DNA of 64,000 nt from Persebacter sp965221835 (GCA_965221835.1 OZ244916.1:62001-126000); one strand, 5' to 3'; positions 52,088 through 60,912 are shown, numbered from the stretch's first letter. The notes: generated from the sequence alone by a model not told the origin. A program made the numbers and translations.

Positions 52088-53119
52088 ATGCAATCCGATT
52101 TAACAAACTTAACAAACGATTCGCCCGATTCGCCTGATTCGCCTGATTCGCCCGCGGCATTTTTGACCGGCGGCGCCGGTTATATCGGTGCGCATGTTGC
52201 GTTGGCGTTGCGCGATGCGGGATGGAAAGTTGTCGTGCTGGACAATTTATCCACCGGACAGCGCGAAGGCGTTTTGCCGGCGGCGGTTTTTTACGAAGGC
52301 GAAATCGGCGACGCTGCGTTGTTAGATTCTATTTTTTCCGCGCATCGTTTTGCGGCGGTTTTGCATTTGGCGGCAATTGCTTCGGTGCCGGAATCGACTG
52401 CCGACCCGGCGCGTTGCGACAAAATCAATCGCGCCGATACGCGCGTTTTGGTGGATGTTGCGCGGGCGCACGGCGTGCCGTATTTTGTTTTTTCGTCCAC
52501 TTCGGTGGTGTATGACGAAGACGGCGCACCGCCGTTTTCCGAAGAATCGGCGTTGCGTCCGAAAAGCCCGTACGCCGCAAGCAAACTCGCCGCCGAAGAA
52601 ATTCTCGCGGCGGAAGATGCGCCGCGTTTTGCGGCGTTGCGCTATTTCAATGTCGGCGGCGCCGATCCGCAACTGCGGGCGGGCAATCGCAAACAAAAAG
52701 ACACAACATTAATCAAAGCCGCGCTGGAATGTGCGGCGGGCGTTCGTCCGCATTTGGACATTTGCGGGCGCGATTATCCGACTGCGGACGGCACCGGCGT
52801 GCGCGATTATGTGCATGTTTCCGACATCGCGGCGGCGCATTTGCAGGCGTTGTCGTATTTGCAAAACGGCGGCGATTCCGGCGCTTTCAATCTTGGACTC
52901 GGACGCGGTTTTTCGGTGTTGGATATTGTCGCCGCGGTCAAAAAAACTACCGGCGCGGATTTTCCGTTGCGCGATGCGCCGCGCCGCGAAGGCGATCCGG
53001 CGACCATTTACGCCGATCCGGGCAAGGCGCGCCGCCTGCTGGGTTTCGCGCCGAAATACGATTCGCTGGATACCATCATCGCGCATGCGTGGGCGTGGGA
53101 AAAATTTTTGCGCAAATAA
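52088..53119 (+). CDS. galE: UDP-glucose 4-epimerase
   Basis: 343 residues from ATG 52088. The Rossmann motif 'FLTGGAGYIGAHVALALRDAG', the Ser/Tyr-x3-Lys catalytic pair in 'FSSTSVVYDE' and 'SPYAASKLAAEE', and 'YFNVGGADP' are standard for GalE. It interconverts UDP-glucose and UDP-galactose. Odd point: before the domain starts there is a 20-residue N-terminal extension with a (Asp-Ser-Pro)4 run encoded by a 9-bp tandem repeat (52118-52153). The frame also reads from 51941, overlapping the previous gene, but only the later start makes sense. Confidence 0.92.
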   Translation: MQSDLTNLTNDSPDSPDSPDSPAAFLTGGAGYIGAHVALALRDAGWKVVVLDNLSTGQREGVLPAAVFYEGEIGDAALLDSIFSAHRFAAVLHLAAIASVPESTADPARCDKINRADTRVLVDVARAHGVPYFVFSSTSVVYDEDGAPPFSEESALRPKSPYAASKLAAEEILAAEDAPRFAALRYFNVGGADPQLRAGNRKQKDTTLIKAALECAAGVRPHLDICGRDYPTADGTGVRDYVHVSDIAAAHLQALSYLQNGGDSGAFNLGLGRGFSVLDIVAAVKKTTGADFPLRDAPRREGDPATIYADPGKARRLLGFAPKYDSLDTIIAHAWAWEKFLRK

Positions 53120-53223
53120 ACGCGGCAACAAATCCGCCGCCGCCGGATAATTCGCCGCCGCAAATCTTAAAACCGACTCTCGCACCGCGCGGGGTATAAT
53201 TCCGTCCGGGAAAAATTCTTCCG

Positions 53224-54141
53224 ATGTCCGGCATTTCTTCGCAACTCACCGCCGCCGCGGGACGGGCAGATTTTCCGTTGCGGGGAATCGCTTGCGGGCT
53301 GGCGTCCGCTTTCTTTTTGTCGGTGCAAGACGCGATTATCAAACTGCTATCCGGCGAATATCCGATTTTGCAAATTGTTTTCGTCCGCGCCGGAATTGGT
53401 TTTTTGGCGGCGGCGGCGTGGATTGTTTTCGCCGGCAAAGCGGACGATTTGCATTCGCGCCGTCCCGCACTCGCCGCGGCGCGAGTCGGCTGTATGTTTG
53501 TCGCGTTGTGGTCGTATTATGTCGCGCTGACGATGTTGGATTTGGCGGTGTATACCTGTTTGGGATTGACCGTTTTTTTATTCGCGTCCGCCTTGTCGGG
53601 ACCGATATTGAAAGAAAAAATCGCGCCGCTTGATTGGCTGGCGTTGGCGGTCGGAATCGGCGGCGTGGCGGTTGTCGTCAATCCGTCCGCCGAGTCGCCG
53701 ATTCATTTTCCCGCCGCCGCGCTTTTGCTTTTCGGCGCGCTGATGTGGGCGTTCGGCATTGTCGCTACGCGCGCGTTGGGGGCGGCGTTGTCGTCGCGCG
53801 GATTGTTGTTGTATACCAACGGCGCGGTTTTGTTGCCCGCGATATTTTTGCCGCTACTGCCGTCTTTTGCATGGCGCGCGCCTTCTTCGGCGGGCGATTT
53901 CGGGCTTTTCGTTCTCATCGGACTTTTCGGAATCGGCGGGCAGGGAATGGCGATTGCCGCCTATCGCAACGCGCGAATGAACGCGGTCATTCCGACACAA
54001 CATACGATGCTGTTGTGGGCGGCGCTCTTTGCGTGGATTTTGTGGGACGAAATCCCGGATTCCCGCCTGTGGATTGGCGGCGCGCTAATTATCGGCGCGA
54101 CTTTGTTCGCATTGCCGAAGCGGCGGACGAAAAAAACTTAA
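53224..54141 (+). CDS. EamA/DMT-family transporter
   Basis: 305 residues with about ten hydrophobic segments in two EamA repeats. 'GLASAFFLSVQDAIIKLLSGEYPILQIVFVRAGIGF' is the typical entry, and 'PTQHTMLLWAALFAWILWDEIPD' is the second-repeat signature near the end. It moves small metabolites across the inner membrane; the substrate is unknown. A TATAAT lies at 53195-53200. It ends in convergence with the taurine-type permease gene. Confidence 0.88.
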   Translation: MSGISSQLTAAAGRADFPLRGIACGLASAFFLSVQDAIIKLLSGEYPILQIVFVRAGIGFLAAAAWIVFAGKADDLHSRRPALAAARVGCMFVALWSYYVALTMLDLAVYTCLGLTVFLFASALSGPILKEKIAPLDWLALAVGIGGVAVVVNPSAESPIHFPAAALLLFGALMWAFGIVATRALGAALSSRGLLLYTNGAVLLPAIFLPLLPSFAWRAPSSAGDFGLFVLIGLFGIGGQGMAIAAYRNARMNAVIPTQHTMLLWAALFAWILWDEIPDSRLWIGGALIIGATLFALPKRRTKKT

Positions 54142-54190
54142 AACGGAATCAATATGCGGCGCGTTCGGCGAGTTTCGCCGCCGGGATTTT

Positions 54191-55069
54191 TTAACCCTTC
54201 CCTTTCCATGGCACGAGTTTTATTTCCAGACGGCGCATGCCGACATCTATGAACGCGCCGCCGATAATGCCGATGATGATGATTCCGATGAACACCAGCG
54301 GCGTATCCAAAAATTTTCCGGCGACGGTAATCATATAACCGATTCCCGAATCCGCGCCGACCAGTTCGGCGGCGACCAATGTCCCCCAGCAAACGCCCAT
54401 TGCAACTCGCATGCCGGTGAAAATTTCGGGCAACGCGTTCGGCAAAATGACGCGCTGCAATACTTGCGTTTTGGACGCGCCCAAAGTGTAGGCGGCGTGA
54501 ATTTTTGACAGGCGAATATTTTGTACGCCCGCCCGTGCGGACAATACCATCACCCACAGCGCGGCGAGAAATAGTAACCAGATTTTGGATTTGTCGCCGA
54601 TGCCGAACCAGATAATCGCCAGCGGAATGAGCGCCAGCGGCGGAATCGGGCGCATAAACTCCACAATCGGGCTGAAGATGCCGTTCCAAAAACGCGACAA
54701 CCCCATCGCAAAACCGATGGGAATCCCTAACGCGCATCCCAACAAAAATCCCGCCATCAGGCGGTAGACGCTGACGCCGACATGTTCCCACGACGGCGTA
54801 TTGCGGTAGCCTTCGGTCAACAAATGCAAAAAAGCGTTCCAAGTTGCGGCGGGCGAAGGAAAGAAAATCTGATTTGTCCACTCAAAAATTGCCGCGATTT
54901 GCCACAACGCACCGATTGCCGCCACGGAAACGATACTCCAAATTAATCCGCCTTTCGCCGCCGCCGGATCGCCGAAAGAAATCGTTTTGCGCGCGTCTTC
55001 GCCCGCCGTTTTCAATCCGAGTTTGACGAGAATCGCGTTCGCCGAAGTAATGCGCGATTTATTCGCCAT
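54191..55069 (-). CDS. tauC: ABC transporter permease, taurine/nitrate/sulfonate type
   Basis: 292 residues with about six spans and the inner-membrane permease (BPD_transp_1) signature 'ASKTQVLQRVILPNALPEIFTGM' (EAA loop). 'GCALGIPIGFAMGLSRFW' and 'FMRPIPPLALIPLAIIWFGIG' are typical of TauC/SsuC. It overlaps the ATPase gene by 11 nt. The binding protein (57643-58653) lies 2.6 kb upstream beyond inserted material. Confidence 0.88.
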   Translation of the reverse strand: MANKSRITSANAILVKLGLKTAGEDARKTISFGDPAAAKGGLIWSIVSVAAIGALWQIAAIFEWTNQIFFPSPAATWNAFLHLLTEGYRNTPSWEHVGVSVYRLMAGFLLGCALGIPIGFAMGLSRFWNGIFSPIVEFMRPIPPLALIPLAIIWFGIGDKSKIWLLFLAALWVMVLSARAGVQNIRLSKIHAAYTLGASKTQVLQRVILPNALPEIFTGMRVAMGVCWGTLVAAELVGADSGIGYMITVAGKFLDTPLVFIGIIIIGIIGGAFIDVGMRRLEIKLVPWKGKG

Positions 55070-55919
55070 CGTTTTGCCGCCCCATAATTTCCTCTTCCAT
55101 CTCCCAAATCATGGAAAGAATCTCCTCGCGTTTTTCCACATAATCGTTCGTGTTTTTGATGTCGCGCAAACTTTCAAGCAAACCGCGCCGCGCGAAAGGC
55201 AGACGATATTCGCGTTCTATCCGCCCCGGACGGGGCGCCATCACGAATAATCGTTCGCCCAAAAACAACGCTTCTTCCACGCTGTGCGTAATTAGCACGA
55301 CGGTTTTTTTCGTCTCGTTCCAGATTTTAAGAATGAGTCCCTGCATTTTTTCGCGCGTCAACGCATCCAATGCGCCCAGCGGTTCGTCCATTAAAATTAA
55401 ATCCGGTTCGTTTGCCAGACAGCGGGCGAGGGCGACCCGTTGTTGCATTCCGCCGGACAATTCGTACACCGCCTTGTCGCCGAAACCGGCGAGACCGACC
55501 GTTTTTAGATAATGCTCCACAACTTCTTTCACTTCGCGCCCTGATACGCCTTTCATTCGCGGACCGAAACCGATATTTTCGGCGACCGTCATCCATTCAA
55601 ACAATGCGCCTTGTTGAAATACCATTCCGCGGCGGGGGCTGGGACCGGCGATTTCTTCCATTTCCATTTCTTTCACTACCGCCCGTTCGGCACCGGGACC
55701 GGCAATTTCGCCGCCGCCGAAAACCGCCCGCCCCGAAGTCGGCGCGAGAAATCCGGCGATAATGTTCAGCAAAGTCGTTTTGCCGCAACCGGACGGACCG
55801 AGTACCGTCAACAATTCACCGGGCGACAACGAAAACGAGACATCGCGCAACGCCTCCACATCGCCACCGTCCGGCAACTTATAAATCATTCCCAAATGTT
55901 CCACCGACAAACCGGTCAT
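55059..55919 (-). CDS. tauB: ABC transporter ATP-binding protein, taurine/nitrate/sulfonate type
   Basis: 286 residues. Walker A 'GPSGCGKTTLLN' (about 42-50), signature 'LSGGMQQRVALARCLA', Walker B 'LILMDEPLGALD' and the switch His in 'VLITHSVEEAL' are all present. Odd point: just before the Q-loop ('GMVFQQGALFEW') there is an extra ~20-residue stretch. It reads 'EIAGPGAERAVV' then 'EMEEIAGPSPRR', as if the short segment before the Q-loop had been duplicated (about 55650-55720). This is not seen in ordinary TauB. It drives uptake of sulfonates through TauC. Confidence 0.9.
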   Translation of the reverse strand: MTGLSVEHLGMIYKLPDGGDVEALRDVSFSLSPGELLTVLGPSGCGKTTLLNIIAGFLAPTSGRAVFGGGEIAGPGAERAVVKEMEMEEIAGPSPRRGMVFQQGALFEWMTVAENIGFGPRMKGVSGREVKEVVEHYLKTVGLAGFGDKAVYELSGGMQQRVALARCLANEPDLILMDEPLGALDALTREKMQGLILKIWNETKKTVVLITHSVEEALFLGERLFVMAPRPGRIEREYRLPFARRGLLESLRDIKNTNDYVEKREEILSMIWEMEEEIMGRQNDGE

Positions 55920-56151
55920 TTGCCCGTGCCAAAAAAGTTAATCAAAATTCCTCCTCGTATTTTCCTTTTCGCATTATACCATTTTCGCCCGTTTTGTAAA
56001 ATTTTGGGAGTGATATGCAAAAAATATGCGGCGGATTTTCCCAATTTATCGCTCCTCCGCAAGCGGCGACGGCGTAATAAAATTCGGTTTTCCTAAATTA
56101 AAGGAACGGGAATGAAAACCATCAAAACCGCGATTTTTTCGCCAATTTCGT

Positions 56152-56470
56152 TTTAGGCGGCGTATCCCAATTCGCGCAGGCGTTTTGCGGGCTTGTTCCA
56201 TTGTGCGCGTGGATTTAATTCGGTTGCAAGAAGCGCAAAGCAGTTGCAAATTGCGGTCAACATCCGGTCCGCCTTTTTTGCGCGGAATAATATCGTCATC
56301 AAAATCGCGCAAAACGGCGTTTGCAAAGATTGTATTTGCCTTCTTGATTTCCAAACAAAATTTTACGGATATTTTTACTGCGCGAATCGCCCAAATCGGG
56401 GCGCATCGGAAAATCGCCTTCGCCGAAATTGCGGTGATGTGCTTGCGGTACTTTGCGGATTAATTTGAAC
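56152..56470 (-). pseudogene. Decayed HNH domain of a third methyltransferase-HNH gene
   Basis: On the minus strand 'DFDDDIIPRKKGGPDVDRNLQLLCASCNRIKS' aligns closely with the HNH part of the two methyltransferase-HNH proteins ('EIDHILARAKGGLDIDKNL...'). The catalytic His is lost (D-D-D-I in place of I-D-H-I). The part before it ('RKILFGNQEGKYNLCKRRF') is in another frame, and the C-terminal end ('RLRELGYAA' then stop) in a third. No methyltransferase core is present. It is therefore a frame-shifted remnant. It lies between tauB and tauA. Confidence 0.75.
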
Positions 56471-56472
56471 GC

Positions 56473-56506
56473 CCGCAATAAATTACGGTACGGGAGGATT
56501 ATTAAT
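56473..56506 (+). repeat. Degenerate copy of the 37871-37910 palindromic element
   Basis: 'ccgcaataaattacggtacg' followed by 'ggattattaat' corresponds to 'ccgcaataaactacggcacg' and 'gggattcttaaattaat' at 37878-37915, with a shorter stem. Confidence 0.5.
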
Positions 56507-56627
56507 CCCCCCCCCGCAACGGATTCCGGTTTTCGCCGAAATTTTCGCGGACACGGGTATATCTGCAATCATTGAGGGATAAAATAGGCGGCGTCCGATT
56601 TACGGGCGAACAAAAAAGGAGTCAATC

Positions 56628-57377
56628 ATGAGTGAAAAAGTTGAATTTTGGGGTATTGACGGATGCAGAGCCGGATGGTTTTGCGCCGGATTGCGGGCGG
56701 ATGACGAGTTGCGGCATTTTGTCGCGCCCGATATTTCGGCGGTGTGCGCTATTTTGTGCCAATTTCGCGCAAAAATCGCGCTGATTGACATTCCGATAGG
56801 ATTGTCCGATGGGGGCTATTGGCGGGATTGCGAAAAAGCGGCGAGAGAGTTTATCGGCGACCGAAAAAGCAGCGTTTTCGCCACGCCTTGCCGTCCGGCG
56901 GTTGACGCTTATACAAAAGAAGACGGCGATATAACCGCCAAAAAACGGGCGGGCAGAAATGTCAGCATTGAAATCACGGGAAAATCTTTGTCGGAACAAA
57001 CGTTGGCAATCGTGCCGAAAATCGCCGAAGTGGATTCTTTCCTCCGCAAAGATTCCAAAGCCCGCGAATTGTTTCGGGAAGTGCATCCCGAAGTGTGCTT
57101 TCGCGCATTCAAAGGCGCGCCGCTTTCGCACGGCAAAAGCGACCCCGCCGGAAAAACAGAACGAAAAGAAATTTTGCAAAAATATCCGCCAAATGTTGAC
57201 TGGATAAAAATCCGGAACACGCTTCGCGGCAAAGGCGTCGCCGATGACGACATATTAGACGCTGTCGCTGCGGCGATTACGGCGAAATACGGTTTCGGGC
57301 GTTATAAAACGCTGCCGGAAAATCCGCCGAAAGATTCGCGCGGACTGCGGATGGAAATGGTATATTCGGAAGCGTAA
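56628..57377 (+). CDS. DUF429 family protein (predicted RNase H-like nuclease)
   Basis: 249 residues. The start 'FWGIDGCRAGWFCAGL' has the first Asp of the RNase H-like fold, and 'IALIDIPIGLSD' the second acidic strand; 'VFATPCRPAVDAY', 'REVHPEVCFRAFKG' and 'DDDILDAVAAAITA' follow in the order typical of DUF429. Nuclease action is predicted for the family but not known to me to be shown. An 'aaaggag' site precedes the ATG. It splits the taurine-type operon together with the HNH remnant, which suggests both came in with one insertion. Confidence 0.85.
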   Translation: MSEKVEFWGIDGCRAGWFCAGLRADDELRHFVAPDISAVCAILCQFRAKIALIDIPIGLSDGGYWRDCEKAAREFIGDRKSSVFATPCRPAVDAYTKEDGDITAKKRAGRNVSIEITGKSLSEQTLAIVPKIAEVDSFLRKDSKARELFREVHPEVCFRAFKGAPLSHGKSDPAGKTERKEILQKYPPNVDWIKIRNTLRGKGVADDDILDAVAAAITAKYGFGRYKTLPENPPKDSRGLRMEMVYSEA

Positions 57378-57408
57378 ACTCTCCCGAATTCCGATTAGAA
57401 TTAGAGAG

Positions 57409-57428
57409 ATTCCGGCTTTCGTTGGAAT
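57409..57428 (+). repeat. Isolated ATTCC-N10-GGAAT palindrome (dRS3-like)
   Basis: One member of the palindrome family of the right-end array, degenerate within ('attccggctttcgttggaat'), with 'gacggcgg' on its right as in the array. Found 32 bp after the DUF429 stop. The rest of 57378-57571 holds no gene. Confidence 0.7.
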
Positions 57429-57571
57429 GACGGCGGGGGCGGGAATGACGGCGTTGCGTCCGAAAATTGCCGAATTCGCCCCGAATCGCCGCAAACCCGA
57501 TAAAGGGCGGGCGGGAGTTTATAAAACGGAGTCAGCCGGGCGCGATAATGCGTTTTTCCGCTCGGGCGGTT

Positions 57572-57618
57572 AAAAAAAACAGGCGCAGTTTTTCGCTGTT
57601 GGCAAAAAACTGCGCCCG
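57572..57618 (-). terminator. Strong terminator of the tauA-like gene
   Basis: A 12-bp stem (ggcgcagttttt at 57582-57593, aaaaactgcgcc at 57604-57615) with a 10-nt loop. On the minus strand it is followed by a run of eight T. It lies 27 bp beyond the tauA stop and would cut tauA off from tauBC. Confidence 0.85.
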
Positions 57619-57642
57619 TGTATTAAAGGCAATTCAAAAAAG

Positions 57643-58653
57643 TTAGTTAACTTTTTTCAAAAAGCCGGTGTCAAAGGCGTGTTCATAACTATCCAGCGCG
57701 GTGTTTGTTTCGCCTTTTTCTTTGAAGAAATCGGCGATTTGCTGGGACAAGGTTTGCGCCGTGCCGCCGAGCCAAGCCGCAGACAACTGCGCGTCTTTGG
57801 ACGGAAACGAAAACGAACCGCCGGAGCCGAGATAGTTTTTGACATCTGCCTCGCTCAAACCGGACGCTTTTTGCAAAGTTTCCCAGTGGGCGTTCGGATT
57901 GTCGGCGAATGCGCGATTTGCGTCTTCGGTGACTTGCAGGAATTGGACGACCATATCGGGATCGCTTTCGGCGAATTCTTCGGTCACCGAAATGACATCA
58001 AAAGTGAGAATGCCGACATTTTCCTGTTGCGAACCGGTCATCAAAACGCGCCCTTCGGCTTTCATTTTGTCCAGCGGACCGCCGAATGCGCAACCCATAT
58101 CTACTTGCCCGGACAAAAACGCTGCCGCCGCATCGTTGCCGCCCGATACCGGCACGATTTCCACATCGTCCGCTTCAACGCCGTAATATTCCAGCGTCCG
58201 GAGGAGTTTGTAGTGCGTTACATTGCCGACCGGCGTGGCGATTTTCATTCCTTTCAGCGAGTCGGCGGTTCTTTCTGCCGTGGAGCGGTCAAGGTTGGCG
58301 TTGTTGTGTACGACGCAGTTGTCCGCACCGGCATATTCCACCGCGATTCCGACAACTTTTATCGGCAGCCCTTTGGTGACGGCATTGACGAAAGGCGTCA
58401 GCCCTTGCGAATAGGCGATTTGCACATCGCCGGACGCCATTGCCGAACTCATTGCGTTGCCGTTGTCAAACGCTTTCCAGTTGACTTTTACGCCGAGTGC
58501 ATTGTCGTAGGTTTGTTCCAGTTGCGCTACTTGGTTTGGCGTCGGCCATTCCAAGAAATAGGCGACCGTGATTTCATCGCGCGCGAGTGCGCCGCTGGCG
58601 GGCGAAAGCGCAACCGCCGATGCCGCGAAGAGTTGTATGATTGATTTTTTCAT
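57643..58653 (-). CDS. tauA: ABC transporter substrate-binding protein, taurine/sulfonate type
   Basis: 336 residues from ATG 58653, preceded by 'aaaggaga'. The signal peptide (residues 1-25, ending 'SGALA') marks a periplasmic protein. 'VTHYKLLRTLEYYGVEADDVEIVPV' and 'AAAAFLSGQVDMGCAFGGPLDKM' are typical of TauA/SsuA-like type II binding proteins. 'GDVQIAYSQGLTPFVNAV' also fits. It binds taurine or a similar sulfonate (or another small amine/sulfonate) for TauBC. It is separated from tauB by 1.7 kb and a strong terminator, so the three subunits are no longer in one transcription unit. Confidence 0.88.
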   Translation of the reverse strand: MKKSIIQLFAASAVALSPASGALARDEITVAYFLEWPTPNQVAQLEQTYDNALGVKVNWKAFDNGNAMSSAMASGDVQIAYSQGLTPFVNAVTKGLPIKVVGIAVEYAGADNCVVHNNANLDRSTAERTADSLKGMKIATPVGNVTHYKLLRTLEYYGVEADDVEIVPVSGGNDAAAAFLSGQVDMGCAFGGPLDKMKAEGRVLMTGSQQENVGILTFDVISVTEEFAESDPDMVVQFLQVTEDANRAFADNPNAHWETLQKASGLSEADVKNYLGSGGSFSFPSKDAQLSAAWLGGTAQTLSQQIADFFKEKGETNTALDSYEHAFDTGFLKKVN

Positions 58654-58858
58654 TGCTCCATTCTCCTTTTTTGTTGGATTAAAATTACCTGCCGCGATTA
58701 TAACATCTTTTTCGCCCATATTCCGAATCGGCAATTTTTTTTCGTCTCCCGCTTTTGCCGATTTCGGCGGGACGGTATTTTCCGGACGGAAATCATTTGC
58801 GCGATTTGGAACTTTTCGTTCGTTCGTATAAATTAGACGGACGCGAAAGGGGTATTTT

Positions 58859-60772
58859 ATGCAAAAAAACGAAACGGGCGCTTATCGGAAAATGTTTGCG
58901 CGGGCGGCGGAAAATCCGGAAGAATTTTGGGGCGAGGCGGCGCGCGATATTGTCTGGCGAACGCCGTGCGAAAAAGTGTTGGACGATTCGGATGCGCCGT
59001 TTTATCGGTGGTTTGCCGGCGGCGCGCTCAATACTTGCGAAAATGCTGTCGACCGTCATGTGGCGGACGGATTCGGTTCGCAAATCGCGCTGATTTATGA
59101 CAGCCCGATAACCGGCACGAAAGCGTTTTTTACTTACGAACAATTGCAAAACGAAACCGCGAAAATCGGCGGCGCATTGCGCGCGTCCGGCGTGGAATAT
59201 GGCGACCGCGTCATTATTTATATGCCGATGGTGCCGGAAGCGGTGTTTGCAATGCTTGCTTGTGCGCGAATCGGTGCGGTGCATTCGGTCGTTTTTGGCG
59301 GATTCGGTGCGAAGGAACTCGCCGCCCGCATTGACGATGCGGGTGCGAAATTCGTACTTTCCGCCTCGTGCGGTTTGGAACCGGGGCGCGTTATAGATTA
59401 CAAATCTTTGTTGGACGGCGCGCTGGAACTCGCCGCGCACAAAGTGGCGGGATGTGCGATTTTGCAGCGCGAACAAATGCCGTGCAAACTCGTTGCCGGA
59501 CGCGATTCGGATTGGCGCGAATGGACGGCGGCGGCGATTCCGGCGGAATGTGTGCCGGTGGCGGCGACGGACCCGCTGTATATTTTATACACTTCCGGCA
59601 CGACCGGCGCACCGAAAGGAATCGTCCGGGACAACGGCGGACACGCCGTGGCATTGCGCTGGACGATGCGAAATATTTACGATGTTGCGCCCGGCGAAGT
59701 GTATTGGGCGGCGTCCGACATCGGCTGGGTGGTGGGGCATTCGTATATCGTTTATGCGCCGTTGCTAAACCGCAATACGACGGTGTTGTACGAAGGCAAA
59801 CCGGTCGGTTCGCCCGATGCGGGCGCGTTCTGGCGCGTGATTGCCGAACATAAAGTGGCGAGTATGTTTACCGCTCCTACGGCGGTGCGCGCGATTAAAA
59901 AGGAAGATCCGCGCGGCGAACTCGTCCGCGATTATGATTTGTCATCGCTCAAAGCGCAGTGGCTGGCGGGCGAACGATGCGATCCCGATACGATAGAATG
60001 GTTGCGAAAACATCTGCAAACGCCGGTGATTGATCATTGGTGGCAGACCGAAACCGGCTGGGCGATTGCGTCTGATCCGTTCGGCACGGAACGTTTTCCG
60101 TCCAAACCGGGCGCGGCGGGAAAACCGATGCCGGGGTACAACTTGCGCGTTTTGGACGAGACGGGCGGCGAACTTCCCGCCGGCGAACTCGGCAATTTGG
60201 CGATTAAACTGCCGCTGCCGCCTGGTACTTTTCCGGCAATTTGGAACGGGCGCGAACGGATGCGCGAGGGATATTTTTCCGCCTATCCCGGTCATTATCT
60301 CACCGGCGACGGCGGAATCGTGGACGCGGACGGCGATGTACATGTGATGAGCAGAATGGACGATGTGATTAATGTCGCCGCACATCGCTTGTCCACCGGG
60401 CAAATGGAGGAATCGTTGTGCAGTCATCCCGATGTTGCGGAAGCGGCGGTGTTTGGAGTTGCTGATGATTTTCGCGGCGAGTTGCCGCTGGGTTTTGCGG
60501 TCTTGAATAGCGGTGCGACAAAACCGCCGGCAGAAATATGCAAAGAATTGATTGCCGCAGTGCGCGCAGACATCGGCGCGGTTGCCGCTTTTAAACTTGT
60601 CGCCGTTGTCGCGCGATTGCCGAAAACGCGCAGCGGAAAAATCTTGCGCGGCACAATGCGAAAAATCGCTAACGGCGAAGAATTCGCACCGCCCGCAACA
60701 ATTGACGACCCGAAAATTTTGGACGAAATCGCCGCGGCATTAAAAACACTCGGCTATCCAAAATCACCGTGA
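58859..60772 (+). CDS. prpE: Propionyl-CoA synthetase (acyl-CoA synthetase, PrpE-like)
   Basis: 637 residues. Adenylate-forming motifs: 'ILYTSGTTGAPKGIVRD' (A3), 'DHWWQTETGWAI' (A5), 'YLTGDGGIVDADGDVHVM' (A7) and 'RLPKTRSGKILRGTMRK' (A10, catalytic Lys). 'WAASDIGWVVGHSYIVYAPL' is typical of PrpE rather than Acs. It activates propionate (also acrylate-like acids) to the CoA ester. An 'aaagggg' site lies before the ATG. No prpB/C/D genes are near. It shares its last bases (GTGA) with a small ORF. Confidence 0.93.
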   Translation: MQKNETGAYRKMFARAAENPEEFWGEAARDIVWRTPCEKVLDDSDAPFYRWFAGGALNTCENAVDRHVADGFGSQIALIYDSPITGTKAFFTYEQLQNETAKIGGALRASGVEYGDRVIIYMPMVPEAVFAMLACARIGAVHSVVFGGFGAKELAARIDDAGAKFVLSASCGLEPGRVIDYKSLLDGALELAAHKVAGCAILQREQMPCKLVAGRDSDWREWTAAAIPAECVPVAATDPLYILYTSGTTGAPKGIVRDNGGHAVALRWTMRNIYDVAPGEVYWAASDIGWVVGHSYIVYAPLLNRNTTVLYEGKPVGSPDAGAFWRVIAEHKVASMFTAPTAVRAIKKEDPRGELVRDYDLSSLKAQWLAGERCDPDTIEWLRKHLQTPVIDHWWQTETGWAIASDPFGTERFPSKPGAAGKPMPGYNLRVLDETGGELPAGELGNLAIKLPLPPGTFPAIWNGRERMREGYFSAYPGHYLTGDGGIVDADGDVHVMSRMDDVINVAAHRLSTGQMEESLCSHPDVAEAAVFGVADDFRGELPLGFAVLNSGATKPPAEICKELIAAVRADIGAVAAFKLVAVVARLPKTRSGKILRGTMRKIANGEEFAPPATIDDPKILDEIAAALKTLGYPKSP

Positions 60773-60912
60773 AAATTTTTGCGAAAGTTTTCGCGGTTTT
60801 GTGTTGCGCGGCGATGGGCGTAATTCGTTCTAATTTAACAAACTTAACGAACGACGATGTGCGCGGCGCAAGCGGCGAATTGATTTTATCCGGCACGGCG
60901 ATTCGGAAATGA
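60769..60912 (+). CDS. 47-residue coupled small ORF with a hydrophobic N-terminus
   Basis: GTG at 60769 overlaps the prpE stop (GTGA) and its own stop overlaps the aldolase start (ATGA), so it is linked to both neighbours like an operon gene. It reads 'MKIFAKVFAVLCCAAMGVIR' then a polar tail ending 'LILSGTAIRK'. The N-terminus looks like a signal peptide or a lipoprotein-like leader (Cys-Cys). No family recognised. It could be a real small exported peptide or a translational coupling leader. Confidence 0.45.
   Translation: MKIFAKVFAVLCCAAMGVIRSNLTNLTNDDVRGASGELILSGTAIRK

Larger units (their letters stand above)
53..52118 (+). repeat. 9-bp tandem repeat at the galE 5' end (ends at 52153)
   Basis: Four copies of 'gattcgccy' at 52118-52153, in frame (Asp-Ser-Pro). 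Unit gain or loss would change length but not frame. The preceding 21 bp (52099-52119) recur with one change at 60834-60854. Confidence 0.4.
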
